A stretch of 64,000 bases of DNA, taken from NCBI GenBank assembly GCA_016929095.1, contig JAFGJM010000037.1, forward strand, positions 102,707-166,706, written 5' to 3'. A model generated the notes under the pieces. It ran no database searches. It had not been told where the DNA came from and worked only from the letters and a program-made list of their open reading frames with translations. A program made the translations under genes and the position numbers. The DNA is from Anaerolineales bacterium. GTDB lineage: Bacteria; Chloroflexota; Anaerolineae; Anaerolineales; UBA4823. Numbering within the stretch: the first letter of the stretch is position 1; each line of letters begins with the position of its first letter. Positions 53,231-62,414 of this stretch are shown piece by piece.

Positions 53231-55279
53231 ATGCTAAGCTTACCCGAAAAAATCATCTTCATCCTGGCTGCGGTGGCATCCGGTTATGGCGCATATTGTG
53301 CAGCTATCAGGATTACCCGGATAGTGGCGCGCGGTCGGGGAAAACCGGATTATCGGGTTGCTCAGCGAAGGCTGTTATCGGTTGCATTTAAGGTCATCTC
53401 TTTTCAACCAGTTTTTCGCTTGCGATTTTGGCCAAGCCTGTTCCATGGATTGGTTGCCTGGGGATTTATTTATTACTTGCTGGTAAATTTGGGGGATATC
53501 CTGGTAGCATTCATTCCCGGGTTTCATTTTTTAGGCGAGGGGATTGTAGGTGACTTATATCGCCTGGGAAGTGACATACTCAGTGTTGCGGTATTAACAG
53601 GCATGGCTGCGTTGATCATTCGGCGGTTCGTTTTAAAACCGGAAGCGATGAATACCCGGAATGATATTCAACTCGACCCGCTTACCCGGCGTGGTATACG
53701 CCAGGATTCGGCGATTGTAAGCGCCTTTATCCTTTTGCATGTCGGCGCTCGATTTTTGGGTGAGTCTATGCGCCTGGCAGAAGCCGGAGCAGATGTGTGG
53801 CAGCCTTTTGCCACTTCCATTATGCCAATATGGGATGGCATGAGCGCCATGACTCTTAAGGTGGGTGAGCATTTGGCGTTTTGGCTGGCGTTAGGCGCCA
53901 TTTTAGCATTTGTCCCGTATTTCTTGTTTTCAAAGCATCTCCACCTGTTCATGGCGCCGCTCAACTTTTTACTCAAACCGGAACGATATTCGATAGGTGA
54001 ATTGAGTGCGTTGGATTTTGACGATGACAGCATCGAGCAATTCGGCGCCTTGCGGTTGGAAGACCTGGGTTGGGAGCAGCTTTTAGATTCTTATGCCTGT
54101 ATCATGTGCTATCGCTGCCAGGAGGTTTGTCCGGCGTACAATACCGGAAAGATACTCTCCCCGGCGGTTATGGAAATCAATAAACGCTATCTCATGAATA
54201 TCGAAGGCGCTAAACTGGCGACTGGTGCATCCAGTACACAATCGCTGTTGGAATTTGTTATCCCTGCTGAGGCAGTATGGGCATGCACTGCCTGCGGGGC
54301 GTGTGTGGATATTTGCCCGGTAGGAAACGAACCGATGCGCGATATTATGGACATCCGCCGGGCGTTGATCTTGATGGAGAACGATTTTCCCGAACCGCTG
54401 CAAACGGCTTTCCGCGGTATGGAACGTACAGGCAACCCGTGGAATATCCCCCCGGCGGAAAGGTTAAAGTGGGCTGAAGGGCTGAATGTGCCCACCGTGA
54501 CGCAAAATCCGGGTTTTGATGTGTTGTGGTGGGTAGGCTGCGCCCCTGCCACAGACGCCCGCGCTCAAAAGACGGCCCGCGCCTTTGCACAAATACTCAA
54601 CGCAGCGGGAGTGAATTTTGCCGTATTGGGTGAGCAAGAACAATGCACCGGAGACGCGGCTCGTAGGGCGGGAAACGAATATCTATTCAATGAGTTAGCC
54701 ACAGCCAATGTTGAAATCCTGAATGAAGTCAATCCAAAGCATATCGTGACCACCTGTCCGCATTGCCTGCATACCTTGAAAAATGAATATCCGGCGTTTC
54801 GGGGAAATTACGATGTAGTGCATCATAGCCAGATGATCCAGGAGTTGATGGCAGACGGCAGGATACAAATCAGGTCACAAGTGAGAGATGAAAACTCGAA
54901 CAACCAATACCGCAGGGAAAAAACCGTTTTCCATGACCCATGTTACTTGGGGCGTCAAAACGGAATTCTTCGGGAACCGAGAAGTATTTTAGAAAAAGCC
55001 GGGGCAAACTTGGTGGAGATGAAAGATCAGGGAAACAAATCTTTTTGCTGTGGGGCAGGCGGCGCCCAGATGTGGAAAGAAGAAGAACATGGCGTGGAGC
55101 GCGTCTCTGCCAGCCGCTTCCGCCAGGCGCAGGAAACCGGCGCCGCAATTCTTGCCGTGGGCTGCCCGTTTTGTCTTACCATGCTGAATGACGCCAATAT
55201 CGAAGCAGGGGAGTCGATGCAGGTGTTGGATGTAGCGGAATTGTTGTTAGCCAGAATGGATACTCCTTTCGATAAATAA
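53231..55279 (+). CDS. Membrane-bound HdrD/GlpC-like Fe-S oxidoreductase
   Basis: About 682 residues: four or five N-terminal membrane helices of the nitrate-reductase-gamma/NarI-like type (to about residue 255), two 4Fe-4S clusters (CIMCYRCQEVCP and CTACGACVDICP), and two CCG domains with WWVGCAPATD, HDPCYLGRQNGILREPR and FCCGAGGAQMW. This layout (cytochrome b-like anchor plus HdrD) occurs in electron-transfer proteins that pass electrons between menaquinone and a soluble partner such as a flavoprotein dehydrogenase. ATG 53231 has GGAG upstream; an earlier ATG at 53177 is weaker. Confidence 0.88.
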   Translation: MLSLPEKIIFILAAVASGYGAYCAAIRITRIVARGRGKPDYRVAQRRLLSVAFKVISFQPVFRLRFWPSLFHGLVAWGFIYYLLVNLGDILVAFIPGFHFLGEGIVGDLYRLGSDILSVAVLTGMAALIIRRFVLKPEAMNTRNDIQLDPLTRRGIRQDSAIVSAFILLHVGARFLGESMRLAEAGADVWQPFATSIMPIWDGMSAMTLKVGEHLAFWLALGAILAFVPYFLFSKHLHLFMAPLNFLLKPERYSIGELSALDFDDDSIEQFGALRLEDLGWEQLLDSYACIMCYRCQEVCPAYNTGKILSPAVMEINKRYLMNIEGAKLATGASSTQSLLEFVIPAEAVWACTACGACVDICPVGNEPMRDIMDIRRALILMENDFPEPLQTAFRGMERTGNPWNIPPAERLKWAEGLNVPTVTQNPGFDVLWWVGCAPATDARAQKTARAFAQILNAAGVNFAVLGEQEQCTGDAARRAGNEYLFNELATANVEILNEVNPKHIVTTCPHCLHTLKNEYPAFRGNYDVVHHSQMIQELMADGRIQIRSQVRDENSNNQYRREKTVFHDPCYLGRQNGILREPRSILEKAGANLVEMKDQGNKSFCCGAGGAQMWKEEEHGVERVSASRFRQAQETGAAILAVGCPFCLTMLNDANIEAGESMQVLDVAELLLARMDTPFDK

Positions 55280-55316
55280 TTCAATAGCTGTCGATCACAG
55301 CATTGCTATATAAACA

Positions 55317-55350
55317 GCAAACCAGCCTGGAATTCTCCAGGCTGGTTTGC
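55317..55350. terminator. Perfect 15-bp hairpin between convergent operons
   Basis: GCAAACCAGCCTGGA and TCCAGGCTGGTTTGC flank the tetraloop ATTC. It lies 37 nt after the oxidoreductase gene and before the convergent pseudopilin operon. There is no T run, so it may stabilise ends or terminate with a factor. Confidence 0.65.
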
Positions 55351-55365
55351 TAAACGCAATACCTG

Positions 55366-55433
55366 TAAATACTGTATACCAATAAATACTGTATACCTAT
55401 AAATATTTAATACCAATAAATACTATATACCAA
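55366..55433. repeat. Four tandem 17-bp repeats
   Basis: The unit TAAATACTGTATACCAA occurs four times head to tail (55366-55382, 55383-55399, 55400-55416, 55417-55433) with one to five mismatches per copy. The array stops 3 nt before the stop codon of the pseudopilin gene on the minus strand. A tandem array abutting a gene end is prone to copy-number change. Confidence 0.85.
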
Positions 55434-55436
55434 TCA

Positions 55437-56684
55437 TCACTGCGCTAATTCAATTTTTGGCGGAACATTACCCGTGTATACTTCATCTTCTTGATAGTAA
55501 ATATATAGATCTTTATTGCCGCCGATTTCTACCGTGTAGCCAATGATCTGGCTATGCCAGCCATCTAATGAGCCGGTACCTAATAAGTCAACATCGCAAG
55601 AGGGCGTGTAGATGGTGCCCTGGAATCTCGATTCGGCATTGCCATCCAGGGTGACGGTACACTCGCCGTGGTTGCCCACGGATGGATCGACAATATCTCG
55701 AAAGATCAACAAACCCTGATAAGGCTCGCCTTCACCGGGGGCGGTAAGGTTGATCTGTGCGCCGCCATTCCAGGTAATATCACCGCTTTTCATGTAAATT
55801 AAAACATTGGTGCCGGTAAGAATCTCGTTATTATTCAATCGAAAATTGCCATCCACACAATAGATACCGGTTTCGAGGATTTCCACCCCGTTCGGAGGAA
55901 ACGTGCCGGTGAAATTTCCCGGGCTTAGAGTATTACCGGTTTTAACGGTATCTGAGATACAGGTGGGGGGTTCGATATATTCAGTGGGCGGGTAGGTGCG
56001 CGCTACCGCGCCGGTCACGATAATGCTGTCATCCGGTAGAATTTTATCGGGATCGAATTCGGCGCCACCCACCACGTTAATATTAGCGTCTGGTACATTA
56101 ATCGTTCGGCTGCCGTCCTGTCTGAAGGCGCAATTCGGGTCATTGGAATTTATGAACATACCCCCGCCAAAAACATCTGTACCTGCATCGCTGCCGTGCC
56201 CCCATACAACCGAACACCCATTAGGTTTTAAGCCCACAATCGCATCTCCGGGGAAAAGAGGACCCCAGTTCCCAGGAATATAGCGCGCCACGGCTTCGAC
56301 ACTGTTCTTTGCCACTCCCGGAAAAATAAAATGCATAAAGGCGGTATTTACAGTGGATGTGATAATGACTTGAACGTATTTTGTATTTCCTGTATAAGGG
56401 CCTACTTTTGGGGGGCTCCAGACGACAACGTTGTTAGTATCTCCGTTGTTATCAAACCCATTACTTTCGGCGCGGTCCATCCCTACCTGGTACCAGTTTT
56501 CATGGTTTAATTTTGATAGCGCGCTTGCCAATGCAGCCGCGTCGGCGCTGTTTTGTGCGTGACGGCGTTCTGCATATGCCATACCGCCATCAATGGCCAA
56601 AGCCGTGAAACCCAATAACGCGACCATTGCCAGAATTAATATGATAAGTGCCTGTCCACGCTCATGATTACGGGTATTTGTCAT
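55437..56684 (-). CDS. TadG-like pilus assembly protein
   Basis: 415 residues. The N-terminus carries the Tad-type processing region RGQALIILILAMVALLGFTALAIDGGMAYAERRHAQNSADAAALA, typical of TadG/pilus-assembly proteins and of the 'Flp pilus-assembly TadE/G-like' domain (quoted in part: ALIILILAMVALLGFTALAI). The large remainder (about 70-415) is rich in beta strands, Gly, Asn and Pro, ending in a region with TLDGNAESRFQGTIYTPSCD. Pseudopilin-like proteins of this kind decorate or prime the Tad pilus. It is the last gene of a three-gene operon and abuts the 17-bp tandem repeats. Confidence 0.85.
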   Translation of the reverse strand: MTNTRNHERGQALIILILAMVALLGFTALAIDGGMAYAERRHAQNSADAAALASALSKLNHENWYQVGMDRAESNGFDNNGDTNNVVVWSPPKVGPYTGNTKYVQVIITSTVNTAFMHFIFPGVAKNSVEAVARYIPGNWGPLFPGDAIVGLKPNGCSVVWGHGSDAGTDVFGGGMFINSNDPNCAFRQDGSRTINVPDANINVVGGAEFDPDKILPDDSIIVTGAVARTYPPTEYIEPPTCISDTVKTGNTLSPGNFTGTFPPNGVEILETGIYCVDGNFRLNNNEILTGTNVLIYMKSGDITWNGGAQINLTAPGEGEPYQGLLIFRDIVDPSVGNHGECTVTLDGNAESRFQGTIYTPSCDVDLLGTGSLDGWHSQIIGYTVEIGGNKDLYIYYQEDEVYTGNVPPKIELAQ

Positions 56685-56710
56685 AAATCATCTCCTTTTT
56701 TAAGCGGCGA

Positions 56711-57148
56711 TCAGTAACATGGAGGGCGTAATATAGTATCGGTAATGGATGCTTTTATCGGTACGTTTTGTGTCCCAATGATTGTGCCTAAAAATGGTGT
56801 TGTAAGCGTGAATGTGTAAGTGGTTTGAACCTTAATAGAATGCCCGGCGCAGGCTGAGCCGATGATCTCGGGATCTGGAACAGCTACATTAACCGTGTCT
56901 GACAGATCTACGGGGAATTTGGCGGTACCGCGCACACGATTTTTAACCCCTTCAAAATCGTTTGGATAAGTAGAACCATATAGAGCGCCTTCCTGAACCG
57001 CATCCCGTATGGTCATATAAGCAAAGAAAGCTCTACCTAAATCCACAACGCCAACCAATAAGATAAGGATAAAAACCGCGCTAAAAGCAAATTCAACCAT
57101 GCTTTGCCCATTTTCCCGCCGGTAATATTTTTTGCGAAAAATTCTCAT
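56711..57148 (-). CDS. TadE-like pseudopilin
   Basis: 145 residues: a basic N-terminus (RIFRKKYYRRENGQ), then the TadE hallmark GQSMVEFAFSAVFILILLVG, a hydrophobic helix, and the GRAFFAYMTIRDAVQEGALY segment. The C-terminal half is beta-rich. TadE and TadF are minor pseudopilins processed by TadV-type peptidases. AAAGGAG stands upstream of ATG 57148, which decides this start over longer frames. It sits between the TadE-like gene upstream and the TadG-like gene downstream. Confidence 0.88.
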   Translation of the reverse strand: MRIFRKKYYRRENGQSMVEFAFSAVFILILLVGVVDLGRAFFAYMTIRDAVQEGALYGSTYPNDFEGVKNRVRGTAKFPVDLSDTVNVAVPDPEIIGSACAGHSIKVQTTYTFTLTTPFLGTIIGTQNVPIKASITDTILRPPCY

Positions 57149-57217
57149 TTTGTGCTCCTTTGCTATTCGATAAATTCTCTGCATAATCAAAATGTACCTA
57201 TCATTCTTGATCAACCA

Positions 57218-58504
57218 CTAATAACTTGCGCTCAAATTACATCCATTTTCAAAAGACACTTCGATATAAAAACCACTGGTTATCAAGTTCTGCATGAAAG
57301 AAAACCGCATGGAAGACGCGGGTGGAACATTGCGATATTCCGGAAATCCAATCCATGAAGAAATCATCGTCGGTGGTTCTGAATCGCCTGCATTCCAAAT
57401 TGTCCAACCATCCATATAAATCCAGTTCAAGCTTTGTGTAATGGCGGGCTCATCAGGCCATACAAGCGCTACAGACGTGACCCGATGTGTCACACCGCTG
57501 GTGTTGTCCACGTTCAGATCGATGTAATTGGATTTTGGTTTATTAAAATTGATCGAAATTCCATTGCAAATGGGTGTTGGGGTGATGGTAACCGTAGGCG
57601 AGTTGGTTTTTGTGGGGGTAATGGTTGGGGTACGCGTTTGAGTGGGGGTCAGCGTTTGTGTACGCGTGGGTGTGTGAGTACGCGTATTGGTGGGGGTTAA
57701 TGAATAGATGGATGTGGGGGTGGGAGTACGTGTATCGGTGCTCGTGGGTGTCACCGTACGAGTTTTCGTAACAGTAGGGGTTAATGTGACGGTGCGGGTG
57801 TTGGTGATGGTTGGCGTAAGCGTTTTGGTGGGTGTTTCTGTAACCGTGGGTGTGTTGGTTGGCGTAGCGGTATCTGTGGGTGTGGGTGTGATTGTAGGTG
57901 TTTGCGTATCCGTTGGGGTAGGGGTCACCGTCGGTGTTTCGGTGACCGTGGGAGTAATGGTAACCGTAGGCGTGCGTGTAGGACGGCGCGTGGGTGTGGC
58001 GGGAAGGGTGCCGGCAACAGCTAAAGCGTTGTAAATGGTTCGGGCGCTGCGTGACGTAATGGGAATAGCAGGAATATTAGAAAAAAGCACCATCGGTTTG
58101 TAGAAGGCTCTTACTTCGACAACCACACGATCCCAACCGCCGTAAAGTTCTTCTGATGCCGGGCATGAATCGAAAGGGTCTGTATCCGGGCCAGAATCAT
58201 ATTCGATGGTAATGTCTCCATCTGTAACCCCTGCCAGATTGGCCATGCGTTTTGCAGCCACACGCATACCGGCGCAATCCAGGTAACGCAGTGTACCAGC
58301 GCCGTTATCGCCGCCTGCCGAGCCATAACGGGCTGCTTCACGGCTGGCGGTTGCAACTGCACTGTAAATAAATAAAAGTCGCCCGAACTCGATCACTCCC
58401 AAAACCAATAAAAACAATAAAGGGAATATCAAGGCAAATTCTACAAAGCCTTGTCCGATTTCTTTTCGTGATAAAAAGATGTGAATGTTCATTCTCTTAG
58501 ACAT
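57218..58504 (-). CDS. TadE-like protein with long Thr/Pro linker
   Basis: 428 residues in three parts: an N-terminal TadE domain (about 1-165) with [20 protein letters not shown] and [15 protein letters not shown]; a linker of about 145 residues made of TPT, TVTPT and TKT-type units; and a C-terminal domain of about 115 residues ([20 protein letters not shown]) that looks like an Ig-like sandwich. A first-gene position in the operon and the ECF-type promoter about 46 nt upstream suggest this is the operon's regulated entry. No Tad motor genes (tadA, tadB, tadC) are in the window. Confidence 0.85.
   Translation of the reverse strand: MSKRMNIHIFLSRKEIGQGFVEFALIFPLLFLLVLGVIEFGRLLFIYSAVATASREAARYGSAGGDNGAGTLRYLDCAGMRVAAKRMANLAGVTDGDITIEYDSGPDTDPFDSCPASEELYGGWDRVVVEVRAFYKPMVLFSNIPAIPITSRSARTIYNALAVAGTLPATPTRRPTRTPTVTITPTVTETPTVTPTPTDTQTPTITPTPTDTATPTNTPTVTETPTKTLTPTITNTRTVTLTPTVTKTRTVTPTSTDTRTPTPTSIYSLTPTNTRTHTPTRTQTLTPTQTRTPTITPTKTNSPTVTITPTPICNGISINFNKPKSNYIDLNVDNTSGVTHRVTSVALVWPDEPAITQSLNWIYMDGWTIWNAGDSEPPTMISSWIGFPEYRNVPPASSMRFSFMQNLITSGFYIEVSFENGCNLSASY
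57572..58010 (-). repeat. Low-complexity Thr/Pro coding repeat
   Basis: On the minus strand this segment encodes about 145 residues that are almost only Thr, Pro and Val with scattered Asn, Arg and Lys. At the DNA level it is a degenerate short repeat of GTNGGTGTNGG type units. Such segments are likely to vary in length by slippage. Confidence 0.75.
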
Positions 58505-58549
58505 GTCAAGTTTTTAAAAGGTAAAATAAATACTGTAGATAATTAAATA

Positions 58550-58574
58550 AACGCAATAAGAATTGTTTTGTTAC
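58550..58574 (-). promoter_or_regulatory. ECF-type promoter of the pseudopilin operon
   Basis: On the minus strand GTAAC (58574-58570) and CGTT (58553-58550) are separated by exactly 16 nt, followed by TATT. The same spacing and words occur upstream of both ECF sigma genes at 60349-60373 and 62415-62439. It lies 46 nt from the operon start codon. Confidence 0.65.
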
Positions 58575-58661
58575 TAAATGCACCTTAAAAATGTGAAAGT
58601 TGAATAACCTTTTTGTGAGGTGAGCAAAAAGGTTTATCAGATATTGATTTGTAGTATCAGG

Positions 58662-59789
58662 CTAATCTTTGGGCGTTTTCGTTGGTTTGTCTGGCTTTGG
58701 TGTTTTTGTAGGCTTGGCTGGCTTAGGCGTTTTGGTAGGTTTTTGGGTGGGTTTATTTGTATTGGTAGGTTTGGGCGTTTTTTTGATTTTCGTTGTTGAA
58801 GTAGCCTGTTCTGTTGGCTCTAAAGTTTCCGATGCCATCAACACAGAAGGAGGCGGAGCCAAGATGATGGTGGTGACAACGGGGGTTTCGGAGGGGAGAG
58901 GTGTAAGGGTTAGTGTGATTACGGGCGTATCTGTGGCTGTAACGCTGGCGGTGACCACAGGATTCCCAGTTGAAATTACATTTTCGGCAACTCCCATTGC
59001 CCGAGAAGAGATTTCTACGGCATGGTTCAAGGCGGCTTGATTCTTGGAAGGCGCTTTGGCTTTTATATAAGCAAGGGTTTGCTCATGCCGTGAGAGTGAG
59101 CGCCGCATTTCCATGGCGAATTCTTTGGTTTGGATAGGATCTTTAATCGCTTGATTTTGTAAAGCCTGGAGCGCCTGGTCTACGTGGTTGTCCATATTAC
59201 TAACAACAACATCAAAATGATCATAGTCTTCCAGGGCGCTTAGCGTTTGCATTTCTACTAATCGGTGATCCGCAAACTGGAGATGCAATTGCGCCTCTTT
59301 CAATGGTGAAGTTGTAATAGCCAATTGAACCGTTTCCAGTGATGTTTTTACCGGGTAGAGCGCTTCGCCAGGTACGGCATTTTGAGCCGCCAGGGTTACT
59401 GTACTGCCAAATAGCAATGTGGAAAATACCAACACAGCCACCAGCGCAACTTGGAAAGCCATTTTTTTGGATGTGAATAAATTTTGCCAGAATGATAAAC
59501 CAGGTTGGCGGGTTTGTTTTTGAATTCGTTGCTCGCTTTGAATTCGCGCCATCAAACGCTGCGAAGAAGCCCTAACAAATTCCGGTCGGGGTTGAATATT
59601 TGCCTTTTGCGCAGTGAGCCAAAGAGCAGCTTCCAGGCGTGGACGAAGTTCATCAGACAGGGTTGGATAAGAATCCAATATTATTTCGATCGTTTCCTGC
59701 CCGTTTAAAAGACGATCCAGGCATTCCTCTAAAACAAATTCGATACTATGCTTGTCGATCGGAATCATACTAATACCCCGCATTTCCAT
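58662..59789 (-). CDS. DUF5667 protein, putative anti-sigma factor 1
   Basis: 375 residues: a helical N-terminus (LEECLDRLLNGQETIEIILD), a basic segment, one membrane helix (ALVAVLVFSTLLFGSTVTLA) and the DUF5667 signature PGEALYPVKTSLETVQLAI with LHLQFADHRLVEM. The C-terminus is a long Pro/Thr/Lys repeat with KPTKTPKP units. RsbN, the anti-sigma factor of Streptomyces sigma BldN, belongs to this DUF, so this is a probable membrane anti-sigma factor for the overlapping upstream sigma gene (20-nt overlap). Direct inhibition is inferred. Confidence 0.85.
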   Translation of the reverse strand: MEMRGISMIPIDKHSIEFVLEECLDRLLNGQETIEIILDSYPTLSDELRPRLEAALWLTAQKANIQPRPEFVRASSQRLMARIQSEQRIQKQTRQPGLSFWQNLFTSKKMAFQVALVAVLVFSTLLFGSTVTLAAQNAVPGEALYPVKTSLETVQLAITTSPLKEAQLHLQFADHRLVEMQTLSALEDYDHFDVVVSNMDNHVDQALQALQNQAIKDPIQTKEFAMEMRRSLSRHEQTLAYIKAKAPSKNQAALNHAVEISSRAMGVAENVISTGNPVVTASVTATDTPVITLTLTPLPSETPVVTTIILAPPPSVLMASETLEPTEQATSTTKIKKTPKPTNTNKPTQKPTKTPKPAKPTKTPKPDKPTKTPKD

Positions 59790-60333
59790 CCAGAATATCT
59801 CGCAAAGCCGCTAATGCCCGGTGCTGCAAGACGCGTACTGCGCCTGAAGACCTTCCCATGGCTTTCGCAGTCTCATCAGGAGATAAACCGCTTAAGAATC
59901 GCAAAGACAAAACCGTATGGTAATCTTCACGTAATTCTTTCATTGCATCTCTCAATTCCTTGTGTCTGGAACTTTTAAGCAGCATTTCGCCAGGATCCAG
60001 ACCATCATCCGGAATGCTTAAATCATCGATAGACACAAGTTGTTTTGATTGCGCCGAACGGCGATAGAAATCGATCAATCCATTTCGGGCAACCTGAAAT
60101 AACAAGGCGTAAAAAGGGATGCCTTTTTCTTCATAATTTGATAACGAACGCCATACCCGAAAAAAAACCTCTTCAGTCAGGTCTTCGGCGTCGTGAGGGT
60201 TGTCCATGTGGGATACAAAGTAACGATATATTCTATCCGCATAGCGGTTATATATTTCACCGTATGCCTGGACATTACCCTGACGAGCGAATTGGACTAG
60301 CTGGTTATCTTCGACATTTAGCCAATCTTGCAT
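59770..60333 (-). CDS. ECF sigma factor, module 1
   Basis: 187 residues with sigma-70 region 2 (YGEIYNRYADRIYRYFVSHM, DAEDLTEEVFFRVWRSL) and region 4 (ELREDYHTVLSLRFLSGLSP, SSGAVRVLQHRALAAL). It overlaps the following DUF5667 gene by 20 nt, as a sigma/anti-sigma pair would. A motif of GTAAC-N16-CGTT lies 15 nt before the ATG, which suggests it transcribes its own gene. A short leader with GGTGAG precedes the ATG. Confidence 0.93.
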   Translation of the reverse strand: MQDWLNVEDNQLVQFARQGNVQAYGEIYNRYADRIYRYFVSHMDNPHDAEDLTEEVFFRVWRSLSNYEEKGIPFYALLFQVARNGLIDFYRRSAQSKQLVSIDDLSIPDDGLDPGEMLLKSSRHKELRDAMKELREDYHTVLSLRFLSGLSPDETAKAMGRSSGAVRVLQHRALAALRDILDGNAGY

Positions 60334-60348
60334 TCGCTCACCTGTATA

Positions 60349-60373
60349 AACGGGGGGAAGATAAATTTGTTAC
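60349..60373 (-). promoter_or_regulatory. ECF-type promoter of sigma module 1
   Basis: On the minus strand GTAAC (60373-60369) and CGTT (60352-60349) are 16 nt apart, then TATA. Only 15 nt separate the -10 word from the start codon at 60333, so the mRNA would be nearly leaderless. The same geometry occurs before sigma module 2. Confidence 0.65.
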
Positions 60374-60623
60374 AGACATAACATAAACGACAAATATTCT
60401 TGCGAAACCGTTAATAAAATTACGGTAAATTTATTATCAACTGATACTTTAAAGTGATTTGAACAGTCTAACATGATTCGATAAAAGTAGTTGCTTTACG
60501 ACGTGCGTGATTCTATCGTATTTTTCGGGCTATTTTTTTCAAAAAAAGCATCAATAAATGCAATGATAACAGACAATTGCCTGGAAAATGGACTTTATAA
60601 AAATGAAAGGTATTTAACAAAAA

Positions 60624-60657
60624 AATCCCCTGGCGAAAGTAATTCCGCCAGGGGATT
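60624..60657 (-). terminator. Rho-independent terminator of the module 2 operon
   Basis: AATCCCCTGGCG and CGCCAGGGGATT form a perfect 12-bp stem. On the minus strand it is followed by a run of seven T. It lies 11 nt after the second DUF5667 gene. The rest of 60374-60623 shows no gene. Confidence 0.85.
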
Positions 60658-60667
60658 AGACGCTTAT

Positions 60668-61864
60668 TTAGGGTTTTCCTTTTCCCGGATCGTCATTTTC
60701 TGATCCACTCGAACCGGGTGTGGATGAATCGTTTGAATTGGTATTACCGTTATCCGAGTCTTCTTGTTCGTTTTGGTTATTGTTGTCATTGCCGGGATCG
60801 GTATTGGTGTTTCCTCCCGTGCCGGGATCTTCATTCGGGCCCTGACCGATACCGGTGCCATCCTGAGGCGGCGTTGCATTTTCGGATCCACCACCATTAC
60901 CGGCGTCAGGACCTGGCCCCGGACCGGTGCCATCTTGAACCGGAATGCAATCTGTGCAAGTTTCGCCGCCATTTCCCGAATTGCCTGTACCAGTCTGTGT
61001 ACCGGTGTTTGCGCCAGAGTAACCACCCGACGATGCGCCGGTTCCTGTTCCTTGATTTCCTTGGGAGCCTCCAGGGGCGACGCCAGCAGGCGGCTCTGTG
61101 GGTGGAGTCAGGTCCCCGTTTTGTTGTTGGCGAACACGAATACGGAACATCAGCGGATCGGTTAGTCCCGAATCGCATATTTGTTGTTGCGTTTGCAGCA
61201 TTTCTCGAACTCTTAACAATAAAGCCTCATTTTCAGGTGATGAAATCCCTGCCATCGTTTGTTGCTGCTGGCGGATGGTTGCTTGAAGTTTTAGTAGGGC
61301 AGGAGTTAATTCCTCATCGCTCATTCCGGCGGCAAACTGAAACGCATGTTTATATTCGGTTTGCAACTGGGTCATAATCTCTTGAGGAATAATCTCACCA
61401 TTGGATGCCAGAGCAGCAATCTCATTCATACGCCGATTGGCAAACTGCAGGGACAATTGAAACTCAGTTTGAGTCTGCGTGGCGATATTCAGGCGGAATT
61501 CTTCGCTGGCGAGTTTTACCGGATACAATAAATCATTCGGCAGGCTATCTTGGGCGGCATATACAGTCGCACCTGCGCCTCCAAACGCCAAAGCAATTAC
61601 GGCGAAGATCGTAGCCAGGGTAGTTAACATAGGGGAACGCTCCTTTCTGAGTGATGTCTTTCGAAAATTTCTGAACCACTCATTAAGACGTTGCCCAGGC
61701 GAAATAGATACTGCCGCGGCGCCCGAGTTTTTCGATGATAAAGCTTTTATTTCTGAAAGGTATCTGGTTCTTGTTGAAGCCGCTTTTTCAGCATCGCGAG
61801 GAGGAATATCTCTTAATGATGAGAGTTTTTCGATCACAAATCGATCATTATTTATCGTTGTCAT
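60668..61864 (-). CDS. DUF5667 protein, putative anti-sigma factor 2
   Basis: 398 residues: basic N-terminus, one membrane helix (TTLATIFAVIALAFGGAGATVYA), DUF5667 core with LPNDLLYPVKLASEEFRLNI and LQFANRRMNEIAALA, then a long Gly/Asn/Asp/Thr-rich C-terminus (from about 245) resembling a flexible extracellular tail. The protein is a paralogue of the one at 58662-59789, with the same order relative to its sigma gene (4-nt overlap). Its tail differs completely in composition, so the extracytoplasmic part may sense a different cue. Confidence 0.85.
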   Translation of the reverse strand: MTTINNDRFVIEKLSSLRDIPPRDAEKAASTRTRYLSEIKALSSKNSGAAAVSISPGQRLNEWFRNFRKTSLRKERSPMLTTLATIFAVIALAFGGAGATVYAAQDSLPNDLLYPVKLASEEFRLNIATQTQTEFQLSLQFANRRMNEIAALASNGEIIPQEIMTQLQTEYKHAFQFAAGMSDEELTPALLKLQATIRQQQQTMAGISSPENEALLLRVREMLQTQQQICDSGLTDPLMFRIRVRQQQNGDLTPPTEPPAGVAPGGSQGNQGTGTGASSGGYSGANTGTQTGTGNSGNGGETCTDCIPVQDGTGPGPGPDAGNGGGSENATPPQDGTGIGQGPNEDPGTGGNTNTDPGNDNNNQNEQEDSDNGNTNSNDSSTPGSSGSENDDPGKGKP

Positions 61865-62400
61865 AGCAATTCATCTCCCGCAAGTAATCGCCGCAGCGAT
61901 TGCAAACCCCGGTGTTGTAGAGCTTTGATGGCGCCTAATGGTTTTTCCATGGCATGGGCGATTTGTTCATTATTCCAGCCTTCAAGATATTTCAATACGA
62001 TTACCTGTCGCTGCTCAGCGGTAAGCAGCTTTAAATACGAAAGCATATTTTGTGCTTCCAGCCGCTTCATGGCTTCCTCTTGGGGATCATCCGAATGTAT
62101 TGCAATATTCAGGTCTTCTATTGATACCGGATCAGGATGCTTGCGAAAAAAGTCGGTGATCCAATTATGGGCAATGCGATATAGGTAAGCTTGCAAATAA
62201 CGGTCAGGCCCATTGCCATGTTTAATTGTTTTTAAAAAGCGGCTGAAAGTTTCTGACACACACTCTTCTGCCAGATTTTCATTTGCCAATAGGCGCATTG
62301 CGTATCGGTATATCCCAGGGCTATACCGATCATATACCTCGGTTAAGGCTTCTTCCTTGAAACGTTTGGCTTGCTGCAGCAACTCAGTTTCAGTTATCAT
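61861..62400 (-). CDS. ECF sigma factor, module 2
   Basis: 179 residues with region 2 (LTEVYDRYSPGIYRYAMRLL, AEECVSETFSRFLKTI, YRIAHNWITDFFRKHPD) and region 4 (LTAEQRQVIVLKYLEGWNNE, KPLGAIKALQHRGLQSLRRL). It is a clear paralogue of the sigma at 59770-60333 in size and order, with its own DUF5667 partner. GTAAC-N16-CGTC lies 14 nt before the ATG, again pointing to autoregulation or cross-regulation. Confidence 0.93.
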   Translation of the reverse strand: MITETELLQQAKRFKEEALTEVYDRYSPGIYRYAMRLLANENLAEECVSETFSRFLKTIKHGNGPDRYLQAYLYRIAHNWITDFFRKHPDPVSIEDLNIAIHSDDPQEEAMKRLEAQNMLSYLKLLTAEQRQVIVLKYLEGWNNEQIAHAMEKPLGAIKALQHRGLQSLRRLLAGDELL

Positions 62401-62414
62401 GTCACATTAAATAA

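Noticed and set aside
55980..58362. Long + strand open frames opposite the pseudopilin genes, rich in Val and Gly.
   Set aside because: They mirror the Thr/Pro-rich coding segment on the minus strand and have no start signals; they are antisense shadows.
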